This document shows, in pieces, positions 25,742 through 33,733 of a stretch of 64,000 nt of DNA. The first letter of the stretch is position 1, and the number at the start of each line of letters is the position of its first letter. A model generated the notes under the pieces. That model did not search any database and was not told the origin of the DNA. It saw only the letters and a list, made by a program, of their open reading frames with translations. Where the stretch lies: positions 217,503 to 281,502 of the forward strand of contig NZ_CDMG01000004.1 of NCBI RefSeq assembly GCF_001282945.1. The letters are read 5' to 3'. Made by a program: the position numbers and the translations under genes. Source of the stretch: Helicobacter ailurogastricus. GTDB lineage: Bacteria > Campylobacterota > Campylobacteria > Campylobacterales > Helicobacteraceae.

Positions 25742-26871
25742 TTGTTGCCTTAGTGGTGGATAGCTTTGAGGATAAGAGCAATGGGACCTCTATGACATGT
25801 TATCGCTTTTACCAAGCGTTAAAAGCAAGGGGGCATGAGGTGCGGGTGGTTGCGCCCTTCGTGCAAGGGGAGGGTTTTTATGGCTTGCAAGAGCGCTACA
25901 TCCCCTTAGTTACTGAGATCTCACACAAGCAACACATGATTTTTGGCAAGCCCGACAAGGAGATTCTAGCCCAAGCCTTTGAGGGCGTGGACATGGTGCA
26001 TGTGTTTTTGCCCTTTAAATTAGAAAAGGTCGCTGTTGAGGTGGCAAAGCGTTTAAAAATCCCCTACATAGGGGCGTTTCATTTACAGCCCGAGCACATC
26101 ACCTATAACATAAAATTACAAAATTTAGGGTGGCTCAACCGCTTTATTTTTTGGTGGTTTAAGCAAAGCCATTATAAACACATACACCACATCCACTGCC
26201 CCTCGCCCCTCATTAAAGCCGAGCTAGAAAGGCATGGCTATGGGGGGAAAAAATATGTCATCTCTAATGGCTTCGACCCGCTTTACACCAAACGCCCCCA
26301 CAACACCAAGACAGATGGGCTTTACCACATCATCATGATCGGGCGTTATTCTAATGAGAAAAACCAACAAGTTTTAATAGAGGCGGTGCGCCTAAGCCGC
26401 CACGCCGCGCAAATCAAGCTCCACTTAAAAGGCATTGGGCCAAACTTAACCAAATTGCAAAAATGCGCCGAGGGGCTAGCCCACCCTGTGGATTTTGGCT
26501 TTTTAGAGCCTAAAGACTTATTGGCCCTGCTCTATCAATGCGACTTATACATCCACACGGCCGATGTGGAGGGCGAGGCGATCGCCTGTTTAGAGGCGAT
26601 GAGTTGCGGGGTTGTGCCCATCATTTCAGATAGCAAAATCAGCGCAACCAACCAATTCGCCTTAGACGATCGCTCGCTGTTTAAATCCAACGACCCCAAA
26701 GACCTAGCCCAAAAAATCGACTATTGGTTAGAAAACCCCGAGGAGCGCGCTAAAGCCGAGAGTGCCTACGCCGCAAGCACCCAAAACTACACTTTAGAAA
26801 ACTCGATCCAACAAGCCATAGAAATGTACGAGGAGGCCATCCACGATTTTAAGGGGATTTATAAGCATTGA
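25738..26871 (+). CDS. cgt: Cholesterol alpha-glucosyltransferase
   Basis: A 377-residue GT4 enzyme that transfers glucose from UDP-glucose to host cholesterol at the inner face of the membrane. The product helps gastric Helicobacter evade phagocytosis. It resembles H. pylori HP0421 over its length: NGTSMTCYRFYQAL (about residues 14-27), TEISHKQHMIFGKPD, FHLQPEHITYN, the donor region IGRYSNEKNQQVLIEAV and the EX7E-type motif EGEAIACLEAMSCG. Basic/aromatic helices (FIFWWFKQSHYKHIHHIHC) fit membrane association. It starts with GTG at 25738 inside the upstream stop. Confidence 0.92.
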   Translation: MIVALVVDSFEDKSNGTSMTCYRFYQALKARGHEVRVVAPFVQGEGFYGLQERYIPLVTEISHKQHMIFGKPDKEILAQAFEGVDMVHVFLPFKLEKVAVEVAKRLKIPYIGAFHLQPEHITYNIKLQNLGWLNRFIFWWFKQSHYKHIHHIHCPSPLIKAELERHGYGGKKYVISNGFDPLYTKRPHNTKTDGLYHIIMIGRYSNEKNQQVLIEAVRLSRHAAQIKLHLKGIGPNLTKLQKCAEGLAHPVDFGFLEPKDLLALLYQCDLYIHTADVEGEAIACLEAMSCGVVPIISDSKISATNQFALDDRSLFKSNDPKDLAQKIDYWLENPEERAKAESAYAASTQNYTLENSIQQAIEMYEEAIHDFKGIYKH

Positions 26872-26894
26872 TTAACCATCCATGAAATAAGAGG

Positions 26895-26903
26895 TGCTAG
26901 AAT
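26895..26903 (+). promoter_or_regulatory. Extended -10 promoter of the DUF262/Sel1 module
   Basis: TGC-TAGAAT lies 29 bases before the preferred start 26932, in the 60-base gap after cgt. It gives the accessory module its own promoter. Confidence 0.55.
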
Positions 26904-26931
26904 CAAAACGCATCTTTTAATGGAGGTTTTT

Positions 26932-28650
26932 ATGGCGAATAAGTTGCAAATGGATACTTTACAAATGGATATTTTAGACTATTTGTCTAAAAATAAGTTT
27001 GTGGTGCCGGAGTACCAACGAGATTATGCGTGGGAGTTAAAGGAATGCTCTCAGTTGTGGGAGGACATCACGGCGTTTTTTGAGGGGGGGGGGGGGGGGG
27101 GTGAAGCTACCTATCAAAACCCCTATTTCTTAGGCTCGGTTGTCATTTACCCCATTAAGGATAAAAAGCACATCGTGGATGGGCAGCAACGCACCACGAC
27201 TTTAATGTTGTTGCTTAAAGCCATGCACGCCAAGCTCACCCGTGAAAACAATGGCAAAATGCAACGCCTGCTAGACAACATCGCCTCTTGTTTGTGGGAG
27301 ATTGACGGCGTTACAGGCGAGCCCGACCCCACTAAGCCCCATTTAGTCAGCCACGCCATCAGCGGAGACAAACACCAAATCTTGCAAAACATCCTAGAAA
27401 AGGGCTTGGATCAGGACGAGGAGCAAGATAGCTCAAATTATGAGAAAAACTACCGCTATTTTTGCGCCCGCTTAGATGAATTTACCGCAGAGCACCCCAC
27501 GACTTTCCACAATCTGTGTTTATGTGTGTTGCACTCTTGTATTGTGCTCTCTGTGGAGTGTGGGGGCTCAGCCAGTGAAGATGATCGCCTAGAATATGCT
27601 TTGCGGGTCTTTAACACGCTGAATACTAGAGGGCTCCCTCTAAACGACACAGACATTTTTAAAAGCGTGATTTTTTCTAGCAGAAGTGGGCAAGAGAGGG
27701 AGGCGTTTATTGAGCAGTGGCAAGAGTTAGAGCAAGAGTGCGAGATTGATTATCTTTTTAGGCTTTGTATGCATGTCTTGCGGGCGCGCAATGGGGAGAA
27801 AAGCCGAGAAATCGGCTTGCGCCCTTTCTTTTATAGTAAGCATCGCAACCTACTCAAAGACGGCTCGATCATGCAAGAAATTGCCACAATGCGAGAATAT
27901 TGGTATAGCAGTAAGGTTCATTCCAAACGCTCACACCGCGCCCATCAGTTTTACGATGTCCTATGGACTTTGGAAAGTGGGTATTGGCAATTTTTAGACG
28001 GGGCTTATTACGCCTATTGTCAGCAGAAGGGCAAGGATTATTTTAAAGGGCTTGAGGAGGTTTTAATGCGGACATGCGCGCACTTTTTGGTCTATACCAT
28101 TAGTCGGCATTCAGGACAGATTAAAGACCTCGTCTATAACGCCTACACTTCGCTTTACAAAACGGGGAGCATAGACTTTAAAGCAGGAAGCCAAGAGATT
28201 TTAGAGAGCGTGGTTACTACCCAAAGGAGCGAATACACTTTCCGCACCTTCTTTGAGGCGGCGCAAACCAAAAGGCTCACAAAAGCCCTTGTGGCTCTCA
28301 ACATGTATTTAAAATACCCCGAGCAAGACACAGAGGTTTGCGAAAAACCCGAGATCGAGCACATTTTCCCCAAAAAATGGCAGACAAATTATGTCAAGCT
28401 TAGCCAAAAAGAGGCAAATGCTTTAGTGGAGTCCATTGGCAATAAAATCTTGTTAGAAAAACCGCTCAACATCAAGGCGAGCAATGGCTACTTTGATGCC
28501 AAAAAGCCCAAATACGCCAAGTCTAAATTTTTAGAGGCACAGGACTTAGCCAAGTTCCCCAAAAGCGATTGGCTCTTAGAGGACATCAAAGCCCGCACGG
28601 AGGAGATTTACCAACGCTTGTATGCGTTCTTTAAAGAATACGCCGTTTAA
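26932..28650 (+). CDS. DUF262/DUF1524 (GmrSD-like) protein with in-frame poly-G tract, candidate type IV restriction/defence protein
   Basis: 572 residues from ATG 26932, which has GGAGG five bases upstream; the in-frame ATG at 26920 has none. The N-terminal DUF262 signatures are VPEYQRDYAW (about residues 25-34) and HIVDGQQRTTTLMLLL (about 80-95), with FNTLNTRGLPLNDTDIFKS further on. The C-terminal DUF1524 HNH-like motif is IEHIFPKKW (about 474-482), followed by IGNKILLEKPLN and SNGYFDAKKPKYAKSKF. GmrSD and SspE, which restrict modified phage DNA, share this pair of domains. Eighteen G at 27084-27101 encode six glycines after residue 51. One more G gives an immediate TGA; one fewer gives a TAG ten codons on. 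The gene is therefore ON in this sequence and probably phase-variable. The next gene starts nine bases downstream. Confidence 0.88.
   Translation: MANKLQMDTLQMDILDYLSKNKFVVPEYQRDYAWELKECSQLWEDITAFFEGGGGGGEATYQNPYFLGSVVIYPIKDKKHIVDGQQRTTTLMLLLKAMHAKLTRENNGKMQRLLDNIASCLWEIDGVTGEPDPTKPHLVSHAISGDKHQILQNILEKGLDQDEEQDSSNYEKNYRYFCARLDEFTAEHPTTFHNLCLCVLHSCIVLSVECGGSASEDDRLEYALRVFNTLNTRGLPLNDTDIFKSVIFSSRSGQEREAFIEQWQELEQECEIDYLFRLCMHVLRARNGEKSREIGLRPFFYSKHRNLLKDGSIMQEIATMREYWYSSKVHSKRSHRAHQFYDVLWTLESGYWQFLDGAYYAYCQQKGKDYFKGLEEVLMRTCAHFLVYTISRHSGQIKDLVYNAYTSLYKTGSIDFKAGSQEILESVVTTQRSEYTFRTFFEAAQTKRLTKALVALNMYLKYPEQDTEVCEKPEIEHIFPKKWQTNYVKLSQKEANALVESIGNKILLEKPLNIKASNGYFDAKKPKYAKSKFLEAQDLAKFPKSDWLLEDIKARTEEIYQRLYAFFKEYAV
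27084..27101 (+). repeat. Poly-G(18) homopolymer in coding sequence (contingency tract)
   Basis: Eighteen uninterrupted G inside the DUF262 gene. This length is well within the range that slips in Helicobacter and Campylobacter contingency genes. G18 keeps the frame open. G19 creates GGG TGA, and G17 leads to ATT TCT TAG. Confidence 0.95.
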
Positions 28651-28659
28651 GGAGGCGCG

Positions 28660-30276
28660 ATGATAGAAAGAGTGGCTTTAGAGTTTAAAGAGAGAAAAGA
28701 GCTTGAAGAATGCCTTGATGCCTTTGATAAGTGCGTCAGCAAGGAGGATTTTAGCTCTGTTAAGGGCATTATTCAAAAGTTAAACAAACTCTTAAGGGGG
28801 ATCGAGTGGGTGGGGGCGTTTTGTGAAAAGCCCTTTAAAATTTTAAACCATAAAGGGGTGGCAGAGGAGGTTAGGGGGGTGTTGATTTTTGCCCCCCAAA
28901 ATCTCTTGCAAGAGGATTTGGTGAATACCAACAAGCTAGAGAGTGCGCATGGCTTTTATGTGTGCTTTGCCCCCTTAAGGCATTGTGAATACCGCTGTTC
29001 TTTCATCATCACTTGTGGGGTTGCAAATCTCAAAGAAGCCCAAAGCACCCCTGCCTTTAAAAAACTCTTTGAAAACGACAAAGCCAAATACCACAACAAA
29101 TACGGCGCGAAATTTCGCTTAGACCACTACGACTACCCCCTTAGTTTGTTAAGACTGGTGGCGTTGTTTAACGATTTGCCCGTGCAGGATTTTAAAGTGG
29201 GGGGTGTGGGCTCTAGGCAAGTTTTCCCTAGAAGGGCAGATGTGTTGTTCTTAAGGGGCACACAGGCGCGCGAGAAAGGATACATTAATGAGGCTATAGA
29301 GTGCTATGAAAAGAGCGCAAAACTGGGCGATGTGGAGAGTTTCTACGAGCTAGGCAAGCTCTATAGCAATGATATGACGCTACGCTCTTTTAAAGGGTGT
29401 CCTAACTTCACCAAAGCCCTAGAATACTTGAAAAAAGCAGGCGACATGGGGGACACGAGGTCTTATGAAATACTCGGGGGGTTTTACCTAAATGGTAAGG
29501 GGGTGCCTGTGGATATAAACAAGGGCTTAGAGTATCTTAACAGGGCGGTGGATATGGGCTCTACCAATGCTTGCTTTAAATTAGCTGACTTTTATCTTGA
29601 GGATGTCTTGCATAAAGACCCTAAAGAAGCAAAGGATTATTACGACAAAGCCCTTAAAATGTGTCAAACCAAGCTAGAAAAAGCGGATATTTGCTATGCC
29701 ATTTCTCGGCAATACATGGGGCGTAGTGAGGGTTTAAGCTCTAAGAGTTATCGTAAAAAGGCAACCGCTCATTACAAAAAGGCGATAAGCCTTGCCGAAG
29801 AAGTCTTTGGCACAGAGGCTTATGCCCGCTTAGTGTCGCTGGGCTGGACGCATGACAAGACCCAAATTTTAGAATGGTGTTTAAAGGCTATAGAGCTAGG
29901 CAACACGCGCCTTTATGGCTATGTGGCCGAAAGATATCTTACGGGCAGTGGGTGTGTCAAAGATGAGAAAAAAGCCCTAGAATACCTTAACAAGGCCATA
30001 GAGGTCAATGCTAGGGATTATACAGCCCACTTTAATTTAGCCGAGTTGTATTTTGAGGGCGGCGAGGTGGTGCAGCAAGACTACGCCAAAGCCCTAGAGC
30101 ATTACACCATAGTCGCTAACGGGGCGGATTGCGAAGGGCCTTGTTACGATGAAGCTTTGCGTAGATTAAGCAAAATCTACGACAAAGGCTTGGGTGTTAC
30201 GCCCGACCCCCTCAAGGCGTTTGAATACCTTAAAAGGGCTTGCGGGATGTGGAATTGGTGGGGAGATGAGGGCTAG
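28660..30276 (+). CDS. Cytoplasmic Sel1-like-repeat protein with an unknown N-terminal domain
   Basis: A 538-residue protein with a GGAGG ribosome binding site directly before ATG 28660. Residues 1-190 form an unrecognised domain (FCEKPFKILNHKG, GFYVCFAPLRHCEYR). From about residue 195 to the end there are Sel1/TPR-type helical repeats of about 36 residues, such as AIECYEKSAKLGDVESFYELG, here cited by its ends AIECYEK and SFYELG, and ALEYLKKAGDMGDTRS. There is no signal peptide and no cysteine pair per repeat, so it differs from the secreted Helicobacter cysteine-rich proteins (Hcp). It lies nine bases after the DUF262 gene, and switching of that gene could have polar effects on it. Possible roles are as scaffold, sensor or regulator of the DUF262 protein; this is inference. 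Confidence 0.7.
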   Translation: MIERVALEFKERKELEECLDAFDKCVSKEDFSSVKGIIQKLNKLLRGIEWVGAFCEKPFKILNHKGVAEEVRGVLIFAPQNLLQEDLVNTNKLESAHGFYVCFAPLRHCEYRCSFIITCGVANLKEAQSTPAFKKLFENDKAKYHNKYGAKFRLDHYDYPLSLLRLVALFNDLPVQDFKVGGVGSRQVFPRRADVLFLRGTQAREKGYINEAIECYEKSAKLGDVESFYELGKLYSNDMTLRSFKGCPNFTKALEYLKKAGDMGDTRSYEILGGFYLNGKGVPVDINKGLEYLNRAVDMGSTNACFKLADFYLEDVLHKDPKEAKDYYDKALKMCQTKLEKADICYAISRQYMGRSEGLSSKSYRKKATAHYKKAISLAEEVFGTEAYARLVSLGWTHDKTQILEWCLKAIELGNTRLYGYVAERYLTGSGCVKDEKKALEYLNKAIEVNARDYTAHFNLAELYFEGGEVVQQDYAKALEHYTIVANGADCEGPCYDEALRRLSKIYDKGLGVTPDPLKAFEYLKRACGMWNWWGDEG

Positions 30277-30290
30277 CCCCTAGGGGCAAC
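30277..30290. terminator. Palindrome between the convergent Sel1-repeat and ureH genes
   Basis: GCCCCTAGGGGC is a perfect 12-base palindrome in the 14-base gap between the two stop codons. It may fold in either transcript, but it has no loop and no T run, so its terminator role is uncertain. Confidence 0.25.
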
Positions 30291-31115
30291 CTATTCTAAA
30301 CGCCCCAACAACTCTTGGCTGATAGACTTACGCAAGTTTAAGAGGGGCTCCGAGCCACAAGCGAGGGCTTTAAGGCATAAACCCGTATAGCCTTCAGGCA
30401 GCTTAGAGGCTAGGGTGCTGACCCCCGCTTGCCCTTCAAAGCCTTCTAAAAAGCTTAGCAAGCTGTCTTGATCTAGGTGCTTGGTGAAAGCCACTAAATT
30501 TAAATAATGGGTGTAATTGCCAAACATGCACGGGTTTTTTAAATCCATTTTGGCTGGCTCTAAAAGCGTGTTATCCACAAACAAGGGGTGCGCGCTGTTT
30601 TCTTGCGAATAAGCGATGTTGAGCGTGGAGTGCAGCCGCTTAAAGGCAAAGGCTTCGCCGTGCGCGATGCGTCCGGCGGTGATGATCTCGCTATAAAGCA
30701 GTTGGGCGTTTTCGTGCAACACGATTTGGCTGTGGTTTTGAAAATGCGCGTTAGCAAAAGGGATAATAGGCAGGGGGCTAAAGTCTAAAAGCGCGTTTTC
30801 TTTAACCTCAATGTGCGTTTTACGGCTCGCATACCCGTCTTCGGTATCTTGCACCTTCTCAAAACTTTGGCTAGAGAGTTTGAGTTGGCAATCTTGCCCC
30901 ACTTCGATCTCTATCTCGTGCGCGTCCCCTTTGAGCATCCCCGGGCTCACGGCAATGAGCATGATTTCGGCTAGGCTGTCTTTGGCATAAAAAGGGGGCA
31001 TGAGCTTAAAGGGCGGGGTGAAGTAGTTATCTGCGATGACACACTTACCATTGTGCCCGATTTTGGTTTTTAATTTTAGCCGCGAGGCTTGGGCGTAACT
31101 GCTCTTGTGCTCCAT
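30291..31115 (-). CDS. ureH: Urease accessory protein UreH (UreD family)
   Basis: A 274-residue scaffold protein of the urease maturation complex that passes nickel from UreG/UreF to apo-urease. UreD-family features are the opening LKLKTKIGHNGKCVIADNYFTPPFKL (positions 16-41), the PGMLKGDAH segment and the SQSFEKVQDTEDGYA region. Its start lies one base after the ureG stop. It is the last gene of the minus-strand urease cluster, ending against the convergent Sel1-repeat gene. Confidence 0.95.
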   Translation of the reverse strand: MEHKSSYAQASRLKLKTKIGHNGKCVIADNYFTPPFKLMPPFYAKDSLAEIMLIAVSPGMLKGDAHEIEIEVGQDCQLKLSSQSFEKVQDTEDGYASRKTHIEVKENALLDFSPLPIIPFANAHFQNHSQIVLHENAQLLYSEIITAGRIAHGEAFAFKRLHSTLNIAYSQENSAHPLFVDNTLLEPAKMDLKNPCMFGNYTHYLNLVAFTKHLDQDSLLSFLEGFEGQAGVSTLASKLPEGYTGLCLKALACGSEPLLNLRKSISQELLGRLE

Positions 31116-31116
31116 T

Positions 31117-31716
31117 TTAATCTTCTAAAAGCGCGTATTTTTGAATCCAAGAGATCACTTGGTCTAAGCCGTCCTTGCTTCTAATGTTGGTGAACAAAAA
31201 GGGTTTGTCCCCACGCATTTTTTTAGAATCGCGCTCCATCACGCCCAAATCCGCGCCCACATGGGGGGCTAGGTCAATTTTGTTGATGATGAGTAGGTCG
31301 GAGCGGGTGATGCCCGGCCCGCCTTTTCTGGGGATTTTATCGCCTTCAGCCACATCGATCACAAAGATCGTGAAGTCAGCCAGCTCGGGGTTAAAGGTGG
31401 TGGAGAGATTATCGCCTCCGCTCTCAATAAACATAAGCTGAATGTCGGGGAAGCGTTGATGCATTTCCTCGACCGCTTCTAGGTTCATGGACGCGTCCTC
31501 TCGAATGGCGGTGTGCGGACAGCCGCCCGTTTCTACACCAATAATTCTTTCGCGGGGCATCACAGAGTTTTTACATAAAAACTCGGCATCTTCTTTGGTG
31601 TAAATGTCGTTGGTGATCACGCCAATGCTGTAATTTTGACTCATAGACCTAGTCAAGGCTTCGATCAAAGCCGTTTTGCCACTGCCCACAGGGCCACAAA
31701 CACCGATTTTTACCAT
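31117..31716 (-). CDS. ureG: Urease accessory GTPase UreG
   Basis: A 199-residue SIMIBI GTPase that drives nickel insertion into urease. The P-loop is [12 protein letters not shown] (about residues 8-19). The metal-binding CPH motif ([11 protein letters not shown]) that binds nickel is intact. ESGGDNLS and [10 protein letters not shown] complete the GTPase motifs. Length is typical. It is followed one base later by ureH. Confidence 0.97.
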   Translation of the reverse strand: MVKIGVCGPVGSGKTALIEALTRSMSQNYSIGVITNDIYTKEDAEFLCKNSVMPRERIIGVETGGCPHTAIREDASMNLEAVEEMHQRFPDIQLMFIESGGDNLSTTFNPELADFTIFVIDVAEGDKIPRKGGPGITRSDLLIINKIDLAPHVGADLGVMERDSKKMRGDKPFLFTNIRSKDGLDQVISWIQKYALLED

Positions 31717-31743
31717 TGTAATCCTTTGTAAAAAGTTTAAGAT

Positions 31744-32439
31744 TTAAGACATATACAGGCGGGAGTATAAATGCTCGTGTTGCATCGCCTTAATGTCGTT
31801 TTGGATGCTCGCCGCACACAAATGGCTTTCATCTAGGTTTTCTAAAGTGTCTAGCAAGTTGCTAAAGGTTTCTTGCAAAGCTAATAAAATGCGCTGCCCG
31901 TCATTTTGGGCTAAGGGGATGGTTTTCACGCAGTTGATCACCATATTGGAGCTTTGGGCGTAGAGGTAGTGCTTGAGGGCGGTGTCTAGGGCAATGTTAA
32001 AGCAGGCACAAAAGACTCCGTAGGCTGTGGCGTGTGTGGGGGTGGTGGTCGCCTTAGCGTAGGCTCTAAAAAAGCGCACAAAGGGCAAATCTAGCTGTAA
32101 AATGGTCTTTAAAAAGCGATTACCCAGCTTTTGGTTCGCGCTCCTTAGCTCTAAAGGGGGGGTGGCTAGACAGACCTTTTCTTCAATGTCTAAAATGTGC
32201 CCCAAATGGGGGTCTTGGTTCTCTAGCCCTTGTGTAGCGTGTTGGTAGCTTAGTTTTAAACTGAGTAGATCGCTGTATAAAAATTGCGTGCCTAGGTTGG
32301 CTTGCAAGTAGGCAAGCGCGCTCTCTTTGTCTTTGACTTCTTTGTGTTGGATATAGGTTTCTAGCCCAAAAGAGTGGGTGTAAGAGCCGATGGGAAACAC
32401 GGCATCGTTGATTTGGAGCAGTAAAAAATCGGTGTGCAT
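31744..32439 (-). CDS. ureF: Urease accessory protein UreF
   Basis: A 231-residue, mostly helical protein that bridges UreH and UreG and controls UreG GTP hydrolysis. The N-terminus [24 protein letters not shown] is the UreF hallmark (two overlapping pieces: [15 protein letters not shown] and [11 protein letters not shown]). It is somewhat shorter than H. pylori UreF as I remember it. It lies seven bases after ureE and 27 bases before ureG. Confidence 0.95.
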   Translation of the reverse strand: MHTDFLLLQINDAVFPIGSYTHSFGLETYIQHKEVKDKESALAYLQANLGTQFLYSDLLSLKLSYQHATQGLENQDPHLGHILDIEEKVCLATPPLELRSANQKLGNRFLKTILQLDLPFVRFFRAYAKATTTPTHATAYGVFCACFNIALDTALKHYLYAQSSNMVINCVKTIPLAQNDGQRILLALQETFSNLLDTLENLDESHLCAASIQNDIKAMQHEHLYSRLYMS

Positions 32440-32446
32440 GGGAGTC

Positions 32447-32983
32447 CTATTTTTTAATCACAATCTGTAAGTCAGTGCTGTCAAAGAATTTGAGCGGAGC
32501 AGAGATTTCGCTGTGGGGCGATGCGCTCACAGAAATGCGTTTAGAAGCGTCTAATTTGCTCTTTAAAACCGCATGCTTCACGCCCAGCCTTTCAAACAAA
32601 ACTTGCAGGGGCTTTTCAAATGGGGTTTTAAAACTCAAATTTTCTTCGCCGTAGTATAAAGAGGCGTGGCGGTTACCCACTTCATAGCAGATTTTCGCCA
32701 CTTCGTGCATGCTGGAGGCGTAGGCGCAAAGCACCTCAGTGGGCAGGATATTGATGGCGACAACTTTACCGGGGGCTTGGAACAAAATGTCCCCATCGGC
32801 TAGCCCCATCTTAGGGGGGTTTTCTAGTTTCATCACCACTTCCTCGCCCCCTCTTGTCTTAAAACGCCCCATGCGCTTTTGGCTATCAAACCACTCTAGG
32901 TCAATGAAATCCACGGTGGCTACACCGTCCTCCCCATTTGGGGGGTTGGTGTGTAGATTGCCTAAGATAGCCTCAGCGCGCAT
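32447..32983 (-). CDS. ureE: Urease nickel metallochaperone UreE
   Basis: A 178-residue nickel chaperone that delivers Ni(II) to the UreGFH complex. The peptide-binding N-domain holds [28 protein letters not shown] (positions 26-53), and the C-domain begins with the [12 protein letters not shown] metal-binding segment. The histidine-rich tail seen in Klebsiella UreE is absent, as in H. pylori. It starts three bases after the ureI stop, so the two are tightly coupled. Confidence 0.94.
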   Translation of the reverse strand: MRAEAILGNLHTNPPNGEDGVATVDFIDLEWFDSQKRMGRFKTRGGEEVVMKLENPPKMGLADGDILFQAPGKVVAINILPTEVLCAYASSMHEVAKICYEVGNRHASLYYGEENLSFKTPFEKPLQVLFERLGVKHAVLKSKLDASKRISVSASPHSEISAPLKFFDSTDLQIVIKK

Positions 32984-32986
32984 GTC

Positions 32987-33574
32987 TTACGCCCAGTGTT
33001 GGATGAAAAGAAGCCAAGCAGGAATCCAAGCCGTGATGATCCCTTCGATGATAGCAAGCCAAGGTACAAAATTACCCAAGCTCTTTTTCAACACACATTC
33101 AATCCAGCCAGTTAGCCAGAGCACACCCCAAGCGAGCCAAATGAAAGCCCACCAGTCGCCCTCAGTGATGCCTAGCATTTTGTGATCGTCTAGGGCATCG
33201 GAGTAGTGAGAAAGAATGGCTGCGGGGATGGTGTTGATGGTAACAAATAAGCAATACCACCCATAAGGACGCCAATCAAGATTAAAGGTGTTGTTGATGG
33301 CGGCATAAAGGTAGGTGAAGCCGAATAATAAACCAGTTGCAGGGCCATAGAAGTTAATCAGATGGTGCGCCACTTGCTGGATATTCTCTGCCCCTTCGAC
33401 CATAGGGGTGGCGTGGAAAGTGGAATGCACAATCGCCACAATATTACACACAATGGAGAGCGCGCCCACAAAGTAGTTCATGATCGCTTTGCTTTTAGCG
33501 TCCACTCCAGCAAGCCCGCTAACGCCGTTGCTGATCAACACGATCGCAACATACAATAACACGAGTCCTAACAT
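32987..33574 (-). CDS. ureI: Proton-gated urea channel UreI
   Basis: A 195-residue inner-membrane channel with six predicted helices, starting LGLVLLYVAIVLISNGV. It opens at acidic periplasmic pH to admit urea to the cytoplasmic urease. Periplasmic-loop histidines expected for gating are present (for example HSTFHATPMVEGAE and HHLINFYG). UreI is a marker of gastric Helicobacter. AGGATAGG precedes ATG 33574. It is separated from ureB by 159 bases containing a terminator-like hairpin, so ureI-ureH may be expressed at a lower level than ureAB. Confidence 0.96.
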   Translation of the reverse strand: MLGLVLLYVAIVLISNGVSGLAGVDAKSKAIMNYFVGALSIVCNIVAIVHSTFHATPMVEGAENIQQVAHHLINFYGPATGLLFGFTYLYAAINNTFNLDWRPYGWYCLFVTINTIPAAILSHYSDALDDHKMLGITEGDWWAFIWLAWGVLWLTGWIECVLKKSLGNFVPWLAIIEGIITAWIPAWLLFIQHWA

Positions 33575-33686
33575 TCCTATCCTTATTGTGAAATAACCAG
33601 AGCGTCTATCGTTTTATAACGAAAAACCCCAAGGAGCTTTTATTATAAACCAATAAAGTAAATCAAAACCCCCATAAATAACAAAA

Positions 33687-33708
33687 GCCCCGCTTAAAAA
33701 AGCAGGGC
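33687..33708 (-). terminator. Terminator-like hairpin between ureB and ureI
   Basis: On the minus strand GCCCTGC-TTTTTTAA-GCGGGGC forms seven pairs (one G-U) followed by TTTTGT. Read-through past it would set the ratio of ureAB to the accessory genes. Confidence 0.6.
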
Positions 33709-33733
33709 AAAAATTCCCCCCTCGTGTCAGGCA

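Noticed and set aside
26920..26931. Upstream ATG of the DUF262 gene
   Set aside because: The GGAGG ribosome binding site lies between this ATG and the one at 26932, so the downstream ATG is the better start.
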